A DNA stretch of 64,000 nt from Nitrospira sp. MA-1 (GTDB lineage Bacteria > Nitrospirota > Nitrospiria > Nitrospirales > UBA8639): the NCBI GenBank assembly GCA_032139905.1, contig JAQJDB010000007.1:1240001-1304000 (forward strand), in the 5' to 3' direction. The translations under genes were made by a program, and so were the position numbers. Positions 33,911 to 42,301 of the stretch are shown here, in pieces. Numbering within the stretch: position 1 is the stretch's first letter; every line of letters begins with the position of its first letter. The notes beneath the pieces are model-generated. The model ran no database searches. It was not told the origin of the DNA and saw only the letters and a program-made list of their open reading frames with translations.

Positions 33911-34852
33911 GTGAAGGAACCCAACGTAATCACGCCACGAGTCAAGGAAATCTTACGAAATTATGAGGGGAATGTCCCTGGAGTGCTTGCAAATATTGCC
34001 CGTTTATTGATGACGGGACGATTGGCCGGGACTGGTCGCTTAGTTATTCTGCCGGTGGATCAAGGCTTTGAGCATGGTCCAGCCAGAAGTTTTGCGGTCA
34101 ATCCTGCAGGGTATGATCCTCACTACCATTTCCAGCTTGGCATTGATGCCGGATGTAATGCCTACGCGGCTCCTCTCGGATTTCTAGAGGCCGGAGCTGC
34201 AGAATATGCCGGTCAAATTCCCCTTATACTGAAATTGAACAATAATGATTCGCTGTTTGAGAGCAAAGATCCTAATTCCGCAATTACGGGCAGCGTCCAT
34301 GATGCCCTGCGGTTAGGATGCTGTGCGGTGGGATATACGATTTATCCAGGGTCTGCCCATAGCCAAGAGATGTATAACCATTTGCGGGAAATTGCTCAAG
34401 AGGCCAAATCCCATGGATTGGCGGTAGTTGTATGGTCATATCCTCGAGGTTCTGGACTGAGCAAAGAAGGGGAGACGGGAATTGATATTGTTGCCTATGC
34501 CGCGCAAATTGCCGCCCAACTAGGGGCCCATATCGTCAAAGTGAAGGTGCCATCGAATCATATAGAGCAAGCGGCTGCTAAAAAAGTATACGAATCCGAA
34601 AAAATTCCCATTGGCACGCCAGCTGAACGTATCCGCCATGTGGTGCAGAGTACATTTCAGGGAAGGCGTATTGTCATTTTTTCGGGCGGGGCCAAAGGGG
34701 AAGATCAGAAAATTTTTGATGAAGCAAGAGGAATACGGGATGGTGGAGGATTCGGGTCCATTATTGGGAGAAACTCCTTTCAACGGCCGAGACCTCAGGC
34801 TCTTGAATTTCTCTCAACCGTCATGAAGATCTATGGTGAAGAACTCATTTAG
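33911..34852 (+). CDS. Fructose-bisphosphate aldolase, class I (DhnA type)
   Basis: Interconverts fructose-1,6-bisphosphate and triose phosphates. The 313-aa product belongs to the archaeal/DhnA-type class I (Schiff base, metal-independent) aldolases: LVILPVDQGFEHGPARSF near residues 44-61, FLEAGAAEYAG, LKLNNNDSLF, VVVWSYPRGSG near residue 175 and the Schiff-base lysine region IVKVKVPSN near residue 211, then FSGGAKGEDQKIF near residue 256. GTG 33911 is the start and AGGGAGGG (33898-33905) stands just before it. With fbp it forms the upper gluconeogenic step pair. Confidence 0.93.
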   Translation: MKEPNVITPRVKEILRNYEGNVPGVLANIARLLMTGRLAGTGRLVILPVDQGFEHGPARSFAVNPAGYDPHYHFQLGIDAGCNAYAAPLGFLEAGAAEYAGQIPLILKLNNNDSLFESKDPNSAITGSVHDALRLGCCAVGYTIYPGSAHSQEMYNHLREIAQEAKSHGLAVVVWSYPRGSGLSKEGETGIDIVAYAAQIAAQLGAHIVKVKVPSNHIEQAAAKKVYESEKIPIGTPAERIRHVVQSTFQGRRIVIFSGGAKGEDQKIFDEARGIRDGGGFGSIIGRNSFQRPRPQALEFLSTVMKIYGEELI

Positions 34853-34888
34853 AGAGTCCCCCCCTCGCCAGGATTTAGAATGTATGAA

Positions 34889-36163
34889 CTAGGGGTACAA
34901 TCCTCGACATTGGTGGGCTTGAGCGACTTCCTGAATTCCTGCGATTAATGCGGCGGTTCTCATTGTCAGTTTTTTCTCCTCAGCATGTTTGAGGATACGG
35001 TGAAACGCTACGGTAATGATGTTTTTGAGCCGGCTGTGAATATCTGATTCCTGCCACGAAAAACGTTGGGCGTCCTGGACCCATTCAAAATACGAGACGA
35101 TCACTCCGCCTGCATTGGCGAGAATATCCGGAACCACAAAAATTCCTCGTTCCCTCAAAATGGCATCGGCCTCCAGAGTTGTTGGGCCGTTGGCTGCCTC
35201 GATAAGGTACTGGCATTGAATGCCAGAAGCGTTGTTAACCGTGATTTGTTCGGACACGGCAGCTGGAATGAGCACATGGCACGGTAACATGAGTAACTCT
35301 TCGTTACTAATCGGTTCACCAAATTGCGTGAGAGAAGGGATCGACGCTTTCTCGGTGGCCAGATGAGAAAGAATTCCTGGGATATCCAGACCTTTTTTGT
35401 TGTACAACCCGCCCAACTGATCGCTGATTGCCAATATTTTTACGCCTTCCTGATGTAGAATTCGTGCAGTATGGGATCCGACGTTTCCAAACCCCTGAAT
35501 GACCACAGTTGTGTCTGAAGTAGACAGACCAAAATTACGTAGGACTTCCAACGTGACATCCACCACTCCACGCCCTGTCGCCTCCTCCCGGCCAAGGGTG
35601 CCTCCAATTGAGATTGGTTTCCCGGTGACCATTCCCCTGACGGTATATCCTACCTGCTGACTGTAGGTATCCATCACCCACCCCATGACTTGCTGATTGG
35701 TCCCAATGTCGGGGGCGGGTATATCTTTGTCCGGGCCCAATAACGGAAAGATTTCTGCGATGTAACGGCGGGTCACACCTTCCAATTCTGCGGCTGAAAG
35801 CATTGAAGGATTGACCGCCACCCCGCCTTTTGCTCCACCAAATGGCAACCCGGCTAGCGCTGTTTTCCAGGTCATCCACATTGCCAAGGCTGCGACTTCG
35901 CCAAGGCTGACGTCTGGATGGTAACGAATGCCGCCTTTGGTGGGGCCGCGGGCTACATCATGATGCACTCGATAGCCACGAAAGACTTGAACCTGTCCGT
36001 TATCCATCCGGACAGGGATACTGACACAGAGAGACCGCTGAGGGGCTTTGAGTCGCTCAAGGAGACCTGAGTCCAGATTCATATGGTGGGCTGCCTCATC
36101 GAACTGGGCCACTGCTAAGCGAAACGTTGGGTGGTTGAATTCTGGAGCAAGGTCATTGGTCAT
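34889..36163 (-). CDS. Glutamate/leucine-type dehydrogenase (Glu dehydrogenase)
   Basis: Oxidative deamination or reductive amination of glutamate, linking nitrogen and carbon metabolism. The 424-aa product is of the hexameric short type: RVHHDVARGPTKGGIRYHPDVS near residues 65-87 (substrate-binding Lys), PFGGAKGGVAV (catalytic Lys) near residues 105-115, PAPDIGT, then the Rossmann loop VIQGFGNVGS near residue 222 and the C-terminal DILANAGGVIVSYFEWVQ. The Glu/Leu/Phe/Val dehydrogenase group is certain; glutamate as substrate is most likely. Its start at 36163 is close to a promoter-like sequence. Convergent with the aldolase gene (36 bp apart). Confidence 0.93.
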   Translation of the reverse strand: MTNDLAPEFNHPTFRLAVAQFDEAAHHMNLDSGLLERLKAPQRSLCVSIPVRMDNGQVQVFRGYRVHHDVARGPTKGGIRYHPDVSLGEVAALAMWMTWKTALAGLPFGGAKGGVAVNPSMLSAAELEGVTRRYIAEIFPLLGPDKDIPAPDIGTNQQVMGWVMDTYSQQVGYTVRGMVTGKPISIGGTLGREEATGRGVVDVTLEVLRNFGLSTSDTTVVIQGFGNVGSHTARILHQEGVKILAISDQLGGLYNKKGLDIPGILSHLATEKASIPSLTQFGEPISNEELLMLPCHVLIPAAVSEQITVNNASGIQCQYLIEAANGPTTLEADAILRERGIFVVPDILANAGGVIVSYFEWVQDAQRFSWQESDIHSRLKNIITVAFHRILKHAEEKKLTMRTAALIAGIQEVAQAHQCRGLYP

Positions 36164-36186
36164 GGGGGTTATCCAGCGAGTTGAAA

Positions 36187-36215
36187 ATGTTAAATCCTAC
36201 TTTTTAGTATATCAA
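36187..36215 (-). promoter_or_regulatory. Candidate promoter of the glutamate dehydrogenase gene
   Basis: Read on the minus strand: TTGATA, a 17-nt spacer and TAACAT, ending about 24 nt before the start codon. Moderate matches to consensus. Confidence 0.42.
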
Positions 36216-36300
36216 GAATGCGATTTTAAATAATTCCTTTTTACATCGGCATTTGAGTGGATGAAAAGAAAGCAAGAAAAATGCTGCGGTATTCAAAAAT

Positions 36301-36383
36301 GTTCGTCATGTCCTGCCCTGAGTATTGCTGAAGGGGAGGCCGCCTATTTTTTGACGGGGGGAGCGGAAGAGTAGGCGAGAACG
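36301..36383 (+). repeat. Degenerate partial copy C of the dispersed repeat
   Basis: The stretch aligns to bases around 12511-12611 of copy A: GTTCGTC..GTCCTGCCCTGAGT, then GAAGGG.AGGCCGC and a final GGCGAGAACG, with many substitutions and a missing inner part. It is in the intergenic region between two minus-strand genes. It shows the family is dispersed in the genome and not limited to the 12.4-16.3 kb segment. Confidence 0.68.
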
Positions 36384-36428
36384 ATCAATGGGTGGGAACG
36401 CAGGTCGGGCCATGTTTCAACTCCTCAA

Positions 36429-37163
36429 TTAATACAACACATGAATGAGGTAGAGCCCTTGGGGAGGGGCGGTTACTCCTGCTGCGCGTCGGTCTTTAGC
36501 CTGAAGAATGTCTGTAATCGAGTCCGGTGATCTTTTGTATCGTCCGACTTCGGTCAGTGTGCCAATAATCGCCCGAACCATTTGCTTCAGGAATCGATTA
36601 GCCTGAATCTGAATGGTGAGAGACATAAGATCCGAAGTGAGGGAGACTTCGGACACGACGCATATGGGATCCGATGTACTCGCACGTGGGCCTTGGAACG
36701 AGGTGAAGTCATGTCGGCCAATAAATCCAGACATGGCCTGTCGCATGGCCTGGGTATCCAACTCGTAGGGTAAGTGCCAAACTCGATGGCGATCAATGGC
36801 CGGGCGGGCAGGATGGTTGGATATTCGATACTCGTACAGCTTTTCTTTTGCGCTATATCGAGCATGAAACGATTCAGGAACCCGTTCACTCGTCACCACC
36901 GAGATATCAGGCGGAAGAGCGCTGTTGAGCGCCAGTTTCCATTTATCTGCCGGAATAGATTTGTCAGATTGAAAACTGGCGACTTGACCACGGGCATGGA
37001 CCCCGGCATCCGTTCGTCCCGCGGCGATGATAGAAATGTGTTGTTGTGTAATGCGGGTAAGCGCTGTTTCTAAGGCGGCTTGGATCGTCGGCTGATTGGG
37101 TTGGCGTTGCCATCCCGCGTAAGCCGTGCCGTCATATTCGATGGTCAGTTTAATGGTGGACAC
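36429..37163 (-). CDS. truA: tRNA pseudouridine(38-40) synthase
   Basis: Modifies uridines 38-40 in the tRNA anticodon stem. The 244-aa product shows KLTIEYDGTAYAGWQRQPN near residues 5-23, the catalytic aspartate in AAGRTDAGVHARGQVASF near residues 47-64, and ALPPDISV, FHARYSAKEKLYEYRI and the late RFLKQMVRAIIGTLTEVG, all as expected. Length is usual. The nearest upstream gene (amidase) ends 90 bp away and is on the same strand. Confidence 0.96.
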   Translation of the reverse strand: MSTIKLTIEYDGTAYAGWQRQPNQPTIQAALETALTRITQQHISIIAAGRTDAGVHARGQVASFQSDKSIPADKWKLALNSALPPDISVVTSERVPESFHARYSAKEKLYEYRISNHPARPAIDRHRVWHLPYELDTQAMRQAMSGFIGRHDFTSFQGPRASTSDPICVVSEVSLTSDLMSLTIQIQANRFLKQMVRAIIGTLTEVGRYKRSPDSITDILQAKDRRAAGVTAPPQGLYLIHVLY

Positions 37164-37252
37164 GGGTTACTGTGTTACCAGGGGATGAGCGGGGTAATCT
37201 TCATAAACAGGAGATCGGAGAATCCGATGGAAGAGGCCGGGGGCTGTCCTGG

Positions 37253-38497
37253 CTATCGAGAAGCGGTTTGTAACGGGGTAATATAGGATTGAAGTCCCTT
37301 AAATATTCCCTCGGCCACTCGTTTTTGATAGGTTGAACTTTGTAATAGCTTTTCCTCCGTAGGATTGGAGATAAAGGCAATCTCTGCCAATATGGCAGGC
37401 ATGGTGGTCATTCGCAGCACAAAAAATGGAGCGGTTTTGATCCCATGATCTTTGATCTTATAAAAGGCATCCAAAAATTTCACCAGGGAATTTTTGGTTG
37501 TCCATGCTAACTCGCGGGAATCATCAATTTTTTTGTCGTTAAGCTTGTCGGCAAGAATAAATTGCCAGGGTGCCGCATTTTTTTCAAGCGGTGTGCCATT
37601 TTCTCTGGCAGCGACGGCAAGTGCTCGTGGGTCACTGGCTTCACCAAAGTGATAGAGTTCCATCCCTTTCACGGAAGCTTGAGGATGGGAGTTAATGTGG
37701 ATCGAGACAAAGAGATCCGCTTTATGTGTATTTGCGAATTTGGCCCGGTCTTCCAATTCGATGAAGACATCCGTTTCTCGGGTCATGAAGACTTTCGTGG
37801 ATTTTTCTTTGGCGAGCAGGTCTCTCAAATGATTTGCGATAGTTAAGACGACATCCTTTTCCCTTGTGCCTTTGCGACCTAAGGCCCCTGGGTCTTTTCC
37901 TCCGTGTCCGGGATCAATCACGATCACCAGATCTTTTTTTATGACAGGTGGTGGCGGAGTGGGTGGAGCCACCACTGGAGAAGCTGGTGTGTTACTTGGT
38001 GGCGCCTTAATGCCAGCCGCCCCCTCAGCTATAGGATACAAATCAAGAACGACGCGAGCAGGATTTTTGAGAACATACCACTTATAGTGTTTCCAGCCGT
38101 CAATGGGTATGGTCAAGAGGATGGATCCAGAAGAATTTCTGGAAAGATCCAATTGTAATGGAAATGAATCTGCCGTTGATTTGGCGACAGTAGACTTAGG
38201 TAATTGTGTGTTGGGAAGTTCTAATTGAAATGTTGTGGCCGTTTGATGCTCTTGAGGAGCAGGATGGACGGGGCGGTTCAGATCTAACACAACACGGGTA
38301 TACTGTTTATGGCGATGAGCACGAATGTTGCGAATGGAGGTTGAGGGTGGTGATTGTGCAATAAGATGAATCAGTGGGGGGATTTCGTCCCCAGAGAAAG
38401 GTCGAGTGTCTGTCGCTCCCCCAGACGAGGGAAAAGACGTTGACAGGACCAACATACCGATGCAGGAATAAAGGGGTATCATTCGAGTGGAAGGCAT
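37253..38497 (-). CDS. N-acetylmuramoyl-L-alanine amidase with AMIN domain
   Basis: A periplasmic peptidoglycan amidase of the AmiC type that cleaves the peptide from muramic acid at septation. From ATG 38497 the 414-aa product has a signal peptide (residues 1-28), an AMIN domain (about residues 45-150, with YTRVVLDLNRPV and RVVLDLYP), a Pro-rich linker, and an Amidase_3 domain with IVIDPGHGGKDPGALG (zinc His), GTREKDVVL (zinc Glu), SIHINSH and the catalytic Glu in ILAEIAFISNPTEE. A longer frame from 38548 has no better site. The start codon is tentative. Confidence 0.93.
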   Translation of the reverse strand: MPSTRMIPLYSCIGMLVLSTSFPSSGGATDTRPFSGDEIPPLIHLIAQSPPSTSIRNIRAHRHKQYTRVVLDLNRPVHPAPQEHQTATTFQLELPNTQLPKSTVAKSTADSFPLQLDLSRNSSGSILLTIPIDGWKHYKWYVLKNPARVVLDLYPIAEGAAGIKAPPSNTPASPVVAPPTPPPPVIKKDLVIVIDPGHGGKDPGALGRKGTREKDVVLTIANHLRDLLAKEKSTKVFMTRETDVFIELEDRAKFANTHKADLFVSIHINSHPQASVKGMELYHFGEASDPRALAVAARENGTPLEKNAAPWQFILADKLNDKKIDDSRELAWTTKNSLVKFLDAFYKIKDHGIKTAPFFVLRMTTMPAILAEIAFISNPTEEKLLQSSTYQKRVAEGIFKGLQSYITPLQTASR

Positions 38498-38635
38498 AGG
38501 TATTAAACCATTCCTCTCTTTTTTCGCAGAAGATCGTCTTCTTGTCAAGGGAAGAAGCGCTTTCGAACCGGGTCCTGTTGCGGGTAGACTCAGTCATTAT
38601 GGCTTGATCATGCTTCGCATCATGAGGGAATCACA

Positions 38636-39181
38636 GTGGCACCGAAACATTTGATCATCGATGGATATAATGTGTTGGGTGCAATGGGGCTTCCCCCCCA
38701 TAAGGTCGTTGAACAGGGAGAGCATAATCGAGAGGAGTTTATTGTACGTGTAGGCCTCTATGGACATAAACTCCGCAATCTGATCACCTTAGTCTTTGAT
38801 GCCTGGCAACAATCGGGAATGAGTCGGCAAGTCATTCATCGTGAGGGTGTGACAGTTATTTATACAGCTCAGGGTGAAAAGGCCGATGGGGTAATTCAAG
38901 ATTTTATCCGAACCCATGGAAAAGGGACCGCAGTAGTCTCATCCGATCTTGAAGTGATCGCTGTTGCGAAAGCTTTTGGGGCGTTTTCGATCAGGTCGCA
39001 AGAATTTGTCAAACGCCTGTCTTCTGCTGGTCTTCAAGGATCAGCCGTGAGTCGATCCCAAGGTGGACGCTTGTACAAGGGGGATGATGAGGAGCCGGTT
39101 CGATCAAAAGAGAAGAAGGGCAATCCCCGAAAACTTCCCAAGAAGTTACGTCAGCGTAATCGGATTATGAAGAAATTTTAA
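38636..39181 (+). CDS. NYN domain (YacP-like) putative ribonuclease
   Basis: A 181-aa protein with a PIN-like NYN fold: LIIDGYNVLGAMG near residues 6-18 (acidic site), VFDAW near residue 53, GEKADGVIQDFI near residues 81-92 and SSDLEVIAVAKAFGA near residue 103. YacP-type proteins bind RNA and act in rRNA or tRNA maturation in some bacteria; function here is inferred only from family. The C-terminal 40 residues are basic (KEKKGNPRKLPKKLRQRNR), which could help RNA binding. GTG 38636 starts the gene. Its last 17 bp overlap the stop-proximal part of the tatD gene on the other strand. Confidence 0.85.
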   Translation: MAPKHLIIDGYNVLGAMGLPPHKVVEQGEHNREEFIVRVGLYGHKLRNLITLVFDAWQQSGMSRQVIHREGVTVIYTAQGEKADGVIQDFIRTHGKGTAVVSSDLEVIAVAKAFGAFSIRSQEFVKRLSSAGLQGSAVSRSQGGRLYKGDDEEPVRSKEKKGNPRKLPKKLRQRNRIMKKF

Positions 39182-39947
39182 AGAGCTGGCAGGCATTAAT
39201 GGTCGTCAGTTCGGCCACACGAGCTAGTCCTGCTTCCGAGTCACCATATTTAATTTCCGCAATCTGTTTTGCCACGTAGGTGACGTAGGCGGATTCGTTG
39301 CGTTTTCCTCGAAACGGGACGGGAGTTAAATAGGGAGCATCGGTTTCAATGAGCAACCGGTCATCGGGGACCGTGCGAATCACTTCATGTAACTGCGAGG
39401 CATTTCGAAAGGTGATGATTCCTGAAAATGAGAGATAAAACCCCAGGTCCAAGGCCCGTTTGGCAAATTTCAGATCCTCCGAAAAACAATGAAAGACGCC
39501 GCCCACCTTTTCGGCATGTTCTTCATGCATGATTGCCATCGTATCCTCCTGCGCCTCACGTGTGTGAATCACCAGGGGAAGGGCGAGTGATTGCGCTAGG
39601 GCAATTTGTTCACGAAATCGTTGACGTTGGGTTTCTCGAGGAGAGTGATCATAATGATAATCAAGCCCGATTTCGCCGAAGGCGACGACTTTTGGTTGCT
39701 GGGCCAGTTGACTCAATTCTGCATACCAGCTGGGCTCGATGCGTTTGACTTCATGTGGGTGCACGCCGATCGTGGCATAGACATTAGGTCGGGTTGAGGC
39801 TAATTGCACTGCTGCATGACTTGTGGAAAGATCACATCCGATAGTGACAAATTTCTCAACACCGGCTTCGTGGGCACGTTGAAAAATTTCGTCCCGATCC
39901 GGATCATAACGGGGATCGTCTAAATGAACATGGGTATCAATCAGCAT
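39165..39947 (-). CDS. TatD-family metal-dependent hydrolase
   Basis: A 260-aa TatD-type DNase/hydrolase of the amidohydrolase superfamily. Metal ligands are visible: H-x-H in LIDTHVHLDD near residue 5, Glu in VAFGEIGLDYHY near residue 89, His in LVIHTREA near residue 125, FHCFSE near residue 150 and the final Asp in IETDAPYLTP near residue 202. ATG 39947 is preferred since AAAGGA lies 6 nt upstream; the longer frame from 39995 has no such site. Cytoplasmic; TatD proteins act in DNA repair and 3'-5' nucleolysis in some species. Confidence 0.93.
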   Translation of the reverse strand: MLIDTHVHLDDPRYDPDRDEIFQRAHEAGVEKFVTIGCDLSTSHAAVQLASTRPNVYATIGVHPHEVKRIEPSWYAELSQLAQQPKVVAFGEIGLDYHYDHSPRETQRQRFREQIALAQSLALPLVIHTREAQEDTMAIMHEEHAEKVGGVFHCFSEDLKFAKRALDLGFYLSFSGIITFRNASQLHEVIRTVPDDRLLIETDAPYLTPVPFRGKRNESAYVTYVAKQIAEIKYGDSEAGLARVAELTTINACQLFKISS

Positions 39948-40052
39948 GGAGAAATCCTTTCTCGTTAAAACCTTTACCTTATCATACTCGTTCAATTTCT
40001 TGCAGAATCTCGTTTTTTTTCAGTCCAAGTACGAAAGAGTTAAGGAACAATA

Positions 40053-40595
40053 ATGAACTATGATGAACTATGGTTTGCCTATATTAATGGTTGGGCCGGC
40101 CGGTTTGCTGAATTGGATTGGTTCATGCTTCAGGTATCACGGGAAAGTAACCTGTTGATTCCTGGCTTTTTACTCGTGGCGTATTGGGGATGGATGAAAT
40201 GGGGAGAGGCTAAATTCGCCATTCCCTCTTTAGCACTCCTGATCGGCTTCAGTGATTTTCTGGGCGGACAGCTGAAAACATTGATTGGCCGTCCACGGCC
40301 CTGTCAGGTCCTCGATCACATTCATGAATTGGTCGGATGTGGTGGCGCTTTTAGTATGCCGTCCAATCACGCGTTGAATTCAGGTACGGCTATTAGCTTT
40401 CTTGCGATACTTTATCCCTCTCTAGGGTGGATATTGTGGCCATTCCTTGGCCTGATCGGATTGTCCCGGGTATTTCTAGGTGCCCATTATGTCACCGATG
40501 TGTTGTTCGGGATTGGTCTGGGCGCGCTCTTGGGAGGAGGGGTTGGATTTTTACTCAAGACGCGCGTGTTTCGAAGGAAGCCTCTTCCGGATTAG
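40053..40595 (+). CDS. PAP2-family phosphatase, membrane
   Basis: A 180-aa polytopic membrane phosphatase (PAP2 superfamily). The three signature motifs are present: KTLIGRPRP near residue 76, PSNHALNSG near residues 103-111 (PSxH variant with N) and SRVFLGAHYVTDVL near residues 146-159. About five membrane segments surround them. Members dephosphorylate undecaprenyl pyrophosphate, phosphatidylglycerol phosphate or lipid A. The local LPS genes make a lipid A or undecaprenyl substrate plausible, but this is inference. Its stop overlaps the convergent CDF gene by 4 bp. Confidence 0.88.
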   Translation: MNYDELWFAYINGWAGRFAELDWFMLQVSRESNLLIPGFLLVAYWGWMKWGEAKFAIPSLALLIGFSDFLGGQLKTLIGRPRPCQVLDHIHELVGCGGAFSMPSNHALNSGTAISFLAILYPSLGWILWPFLGLIGLSRVFLGAHYVTDVLFGIGLGALLGGGVGFLLKTRVFRRKPLPD

Positions 40596-41548
40596 TGATG
40601 GTGCAGGTGAGGAAGTGTGGGTTCTGTGCCGGTTGATCCGTTTGTCAGGTAACTGAGATTGCAATGCAGGTCCTCATGCTCAGGGCATTCGTTTTCCAGT
40701 TGGACGGTTAAGTGATGAATGCCAAATTTCGAGGAAAGTGTTGATTGAATGGGTTGAAGCAGTTGATCTTTATCTGGAACCGCCGCGTTGTCCACCAACA
40801 CGTGACAGGTCAACATCACAATGCGGGGTTCAACCGACCAGATATGCAGGTCATGAACTTTATTGACACCAGGAATATTTTCAATGGTCGCCACAATATC
40901 GGAAGTTTTGAGATGGGGGGGAGTCGATTCCAGTAAAATGTCCAGCGACTCACGAAAGAGTGGCCAACTCCCTTTTACGATAATGACGACTATAAGGAGA
41001 CTGATCAGGGGATCCAAAATGGTGAGGCCGGTCAGGGCGATACCCAACCCCGCGATAATGACGCCAAGAGACATCCAGGCATCCATCACCATATGAAGAA
41101 ACGCCCCGCGAATATTCAGGTCATCTTCGGCTCCTCTTCGCAGTAACAGGGCGACGGCAAGGTTGGCGATCAGGCTGATCCCAGCGATCACCATCACCCA
41201 AAAACCAGGCACGTCAACCGGTGAAAACATCCGATCGATGGCCAGAATTCCGATAATCGCCCCTGTGAAAATTAACAGAAGGCTATTGATGAACGCTGCA
41301 ATGGTTCCGGCGCGATGGTAGCCAAACGTGCGATGTTCCGTGGCGGGTTGGGTGGCCAGAATATGTGCATACAAGGCTAACAAGAGAGAGCCTTGATCGA
41401 TCAAATTGTGTCCGGCATCGCTCAGTAACCCCAGACTATTGATCACATACCCGCCGATGAATTCAGCGAGAATGATAACGCCATTGATGACAAGGCCAAG
41501 CTTCAGCCGATACGTGAGAGGGGAGGAGGTCAATTCTGAATTCGTCAT
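40592..41548 (-). CDS. Cation diffusion facilitator (CDF) metal exporter
   Basis: A 318-aa inner-membrane exporter of Zn2+, Co2+ or similar divalent metals. Six membrane segments are predicted, with the conserved metal site of segment II SLGLLSDAGHNLID (HxxxD) and of segment V MVMDAWMS (HMVMD). The C-terminal domain (about residues 205-300) has the ferredoxin-like fold landmarks VHDLHIWSVEP and VQLENECPEHEDLHC, and ends in LPHLHHH, a histidine cluster common in CzcD-type members. ATG 41548 is used; TTG 41584 in frame is less likely. The metal cannot be assigned. Confidence 0.93.
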   Translation of the reverse strand: MTNSELTSSPLTYRLKLGLVINGVIILAEFIGGYVINSLGLLSDAGHNLIDQGSLLLALYAHILATQPATEHRTFGYHRAGTIAAFINSLLLIFTGAIIGILAIDRMFSPVDVPGFWVMVIAGISLIANLAVALLLRRGAEDDLNIRGAFLHMVMDAWMSLGVIIAGLGIALTGLTILDPLISLLIVVIIVKGSWPLFRESLDILLESTPPHLKTSDIVATIENIPGVNKVHDLHIWSVEPRIVMLTCHVLVDNAAVPDKDQLLQPIQSTLSSKFGIHHLTVQLENECPEHEDLHCNLSYLTNGSTGTEPTLPHLHHH

Positions 41549-41702
41549 AGGATCTACTCTCGCATGAATCTTGGGCCTGGACAATGGGAAGAGGCAAGCC
41601 TACTTCACTCTTCCCATAAACGGAGTGGAGGGATCCCGGTACTTGCGAGGTTGAGAATGGTGAAGGGGAAGCACCTCCCCCTTCTATGCGGAGGGTGCGA
41701 AT

Positions 41703-42011
41703 TTACTCGTCGATAGAATCAGTTTTGACGGCCTGTTTGGTGGCATCCACTGCGGAGTTGACTCGAGTGGCCGCTTGTTTCATGGTTTTCCTGGCTTCTT
41801 CAGACCAGGCATGTACGGCCTCTTTCGTTTGGCAAGCCATATCAGAAAATTCGTCCTGTGCGGTCTTTGCGCCTCGTGCCAATCGATTACGCACGTGAGT
41901 TCCTGTCTCCGGTGTCAGGAGTATGGCTGTACCCGCGCCCAAAAGAAACCCTGCGATGAAGACAAAAGTATTCACCCAACCTGAGTCGTTTTGCGTCGTA
42001 TGTTCATCCAT
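41703..42011 (-). CDS. YtxH-domain membrane-anchored protein
   Basis: A 102-aa protein with one membrane segment (about residues 12-32, FVFIAGFLLGAGTAILLTP) followed by a helical, charged tail with repeats of A/K/E. This is the YtxH (gas-vesicle-like) arrangement, a stress- and envelope-associated family with no known enzyme activity. AGGAGAATT lies before ATG 42011. It follows the small protein at 42026 by 14 bp. A second YtxH gene is at 53581. Confidence 0.75.
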   Translation of the reverse strand: MDEHTTQNDSGWVNTFVFIAGFLLGAGTAILLTPETGTHVRNRLARGAKTAQDEFSDMACQTKEAVHAWSEEARKTMKQAATRVNSAVDATKQAVKTDSIDE

Positions 42012-42025
42012 CGTGAAAATTCTCC

Positions 42026-42301
42026 TTAGTAATTCTTCGATTGTTCTGACTCATCCTGATGATCTTTTGATGAGGCCATTGCCATGATGGCTCCTCCCAG
42101 GAGGACCCCGGAGGCAAAAATAAGACTGTAGGATAAGCCCGTTCTGAGCTCAGGCCATGTATCCAGAATTCGTTTCCATAACGGGACATCTTCAGAGAAA
42201 TGGACGTGTCCCTCCCAGCCCAATTCTCCCTCCGGCGTAGATTGATCAGAGTATGATTCTTGGTCAGAAGCATGTGCCGTGTTCAATTTGCTCATAGTCA
42301 T
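42026..42301 (-). CDS. Small membrane protein downstream of treY, unknown
   Basis: No named family. A 91-aa protein with one membrane segment (about residues 55-75, [22 protein letters not shown]) and acidic flanks. The ATG 42301 overlaps the treY stop (ATGA on the minus strand), which supports translation coupled to treY. ATG 42295 is a second option. It links treY to the YtxH gene in one operon and may share a stress role. Confidence 0.68.
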   Translation of the reverse strand: MTMSKLNTAHASDQESYSDQSTPEGELGWEGHVHFSEDVPLWKRILDTWPELRTGLSYSLIFASGVLLGGAIMAMASSKDHQDESEQSKNY

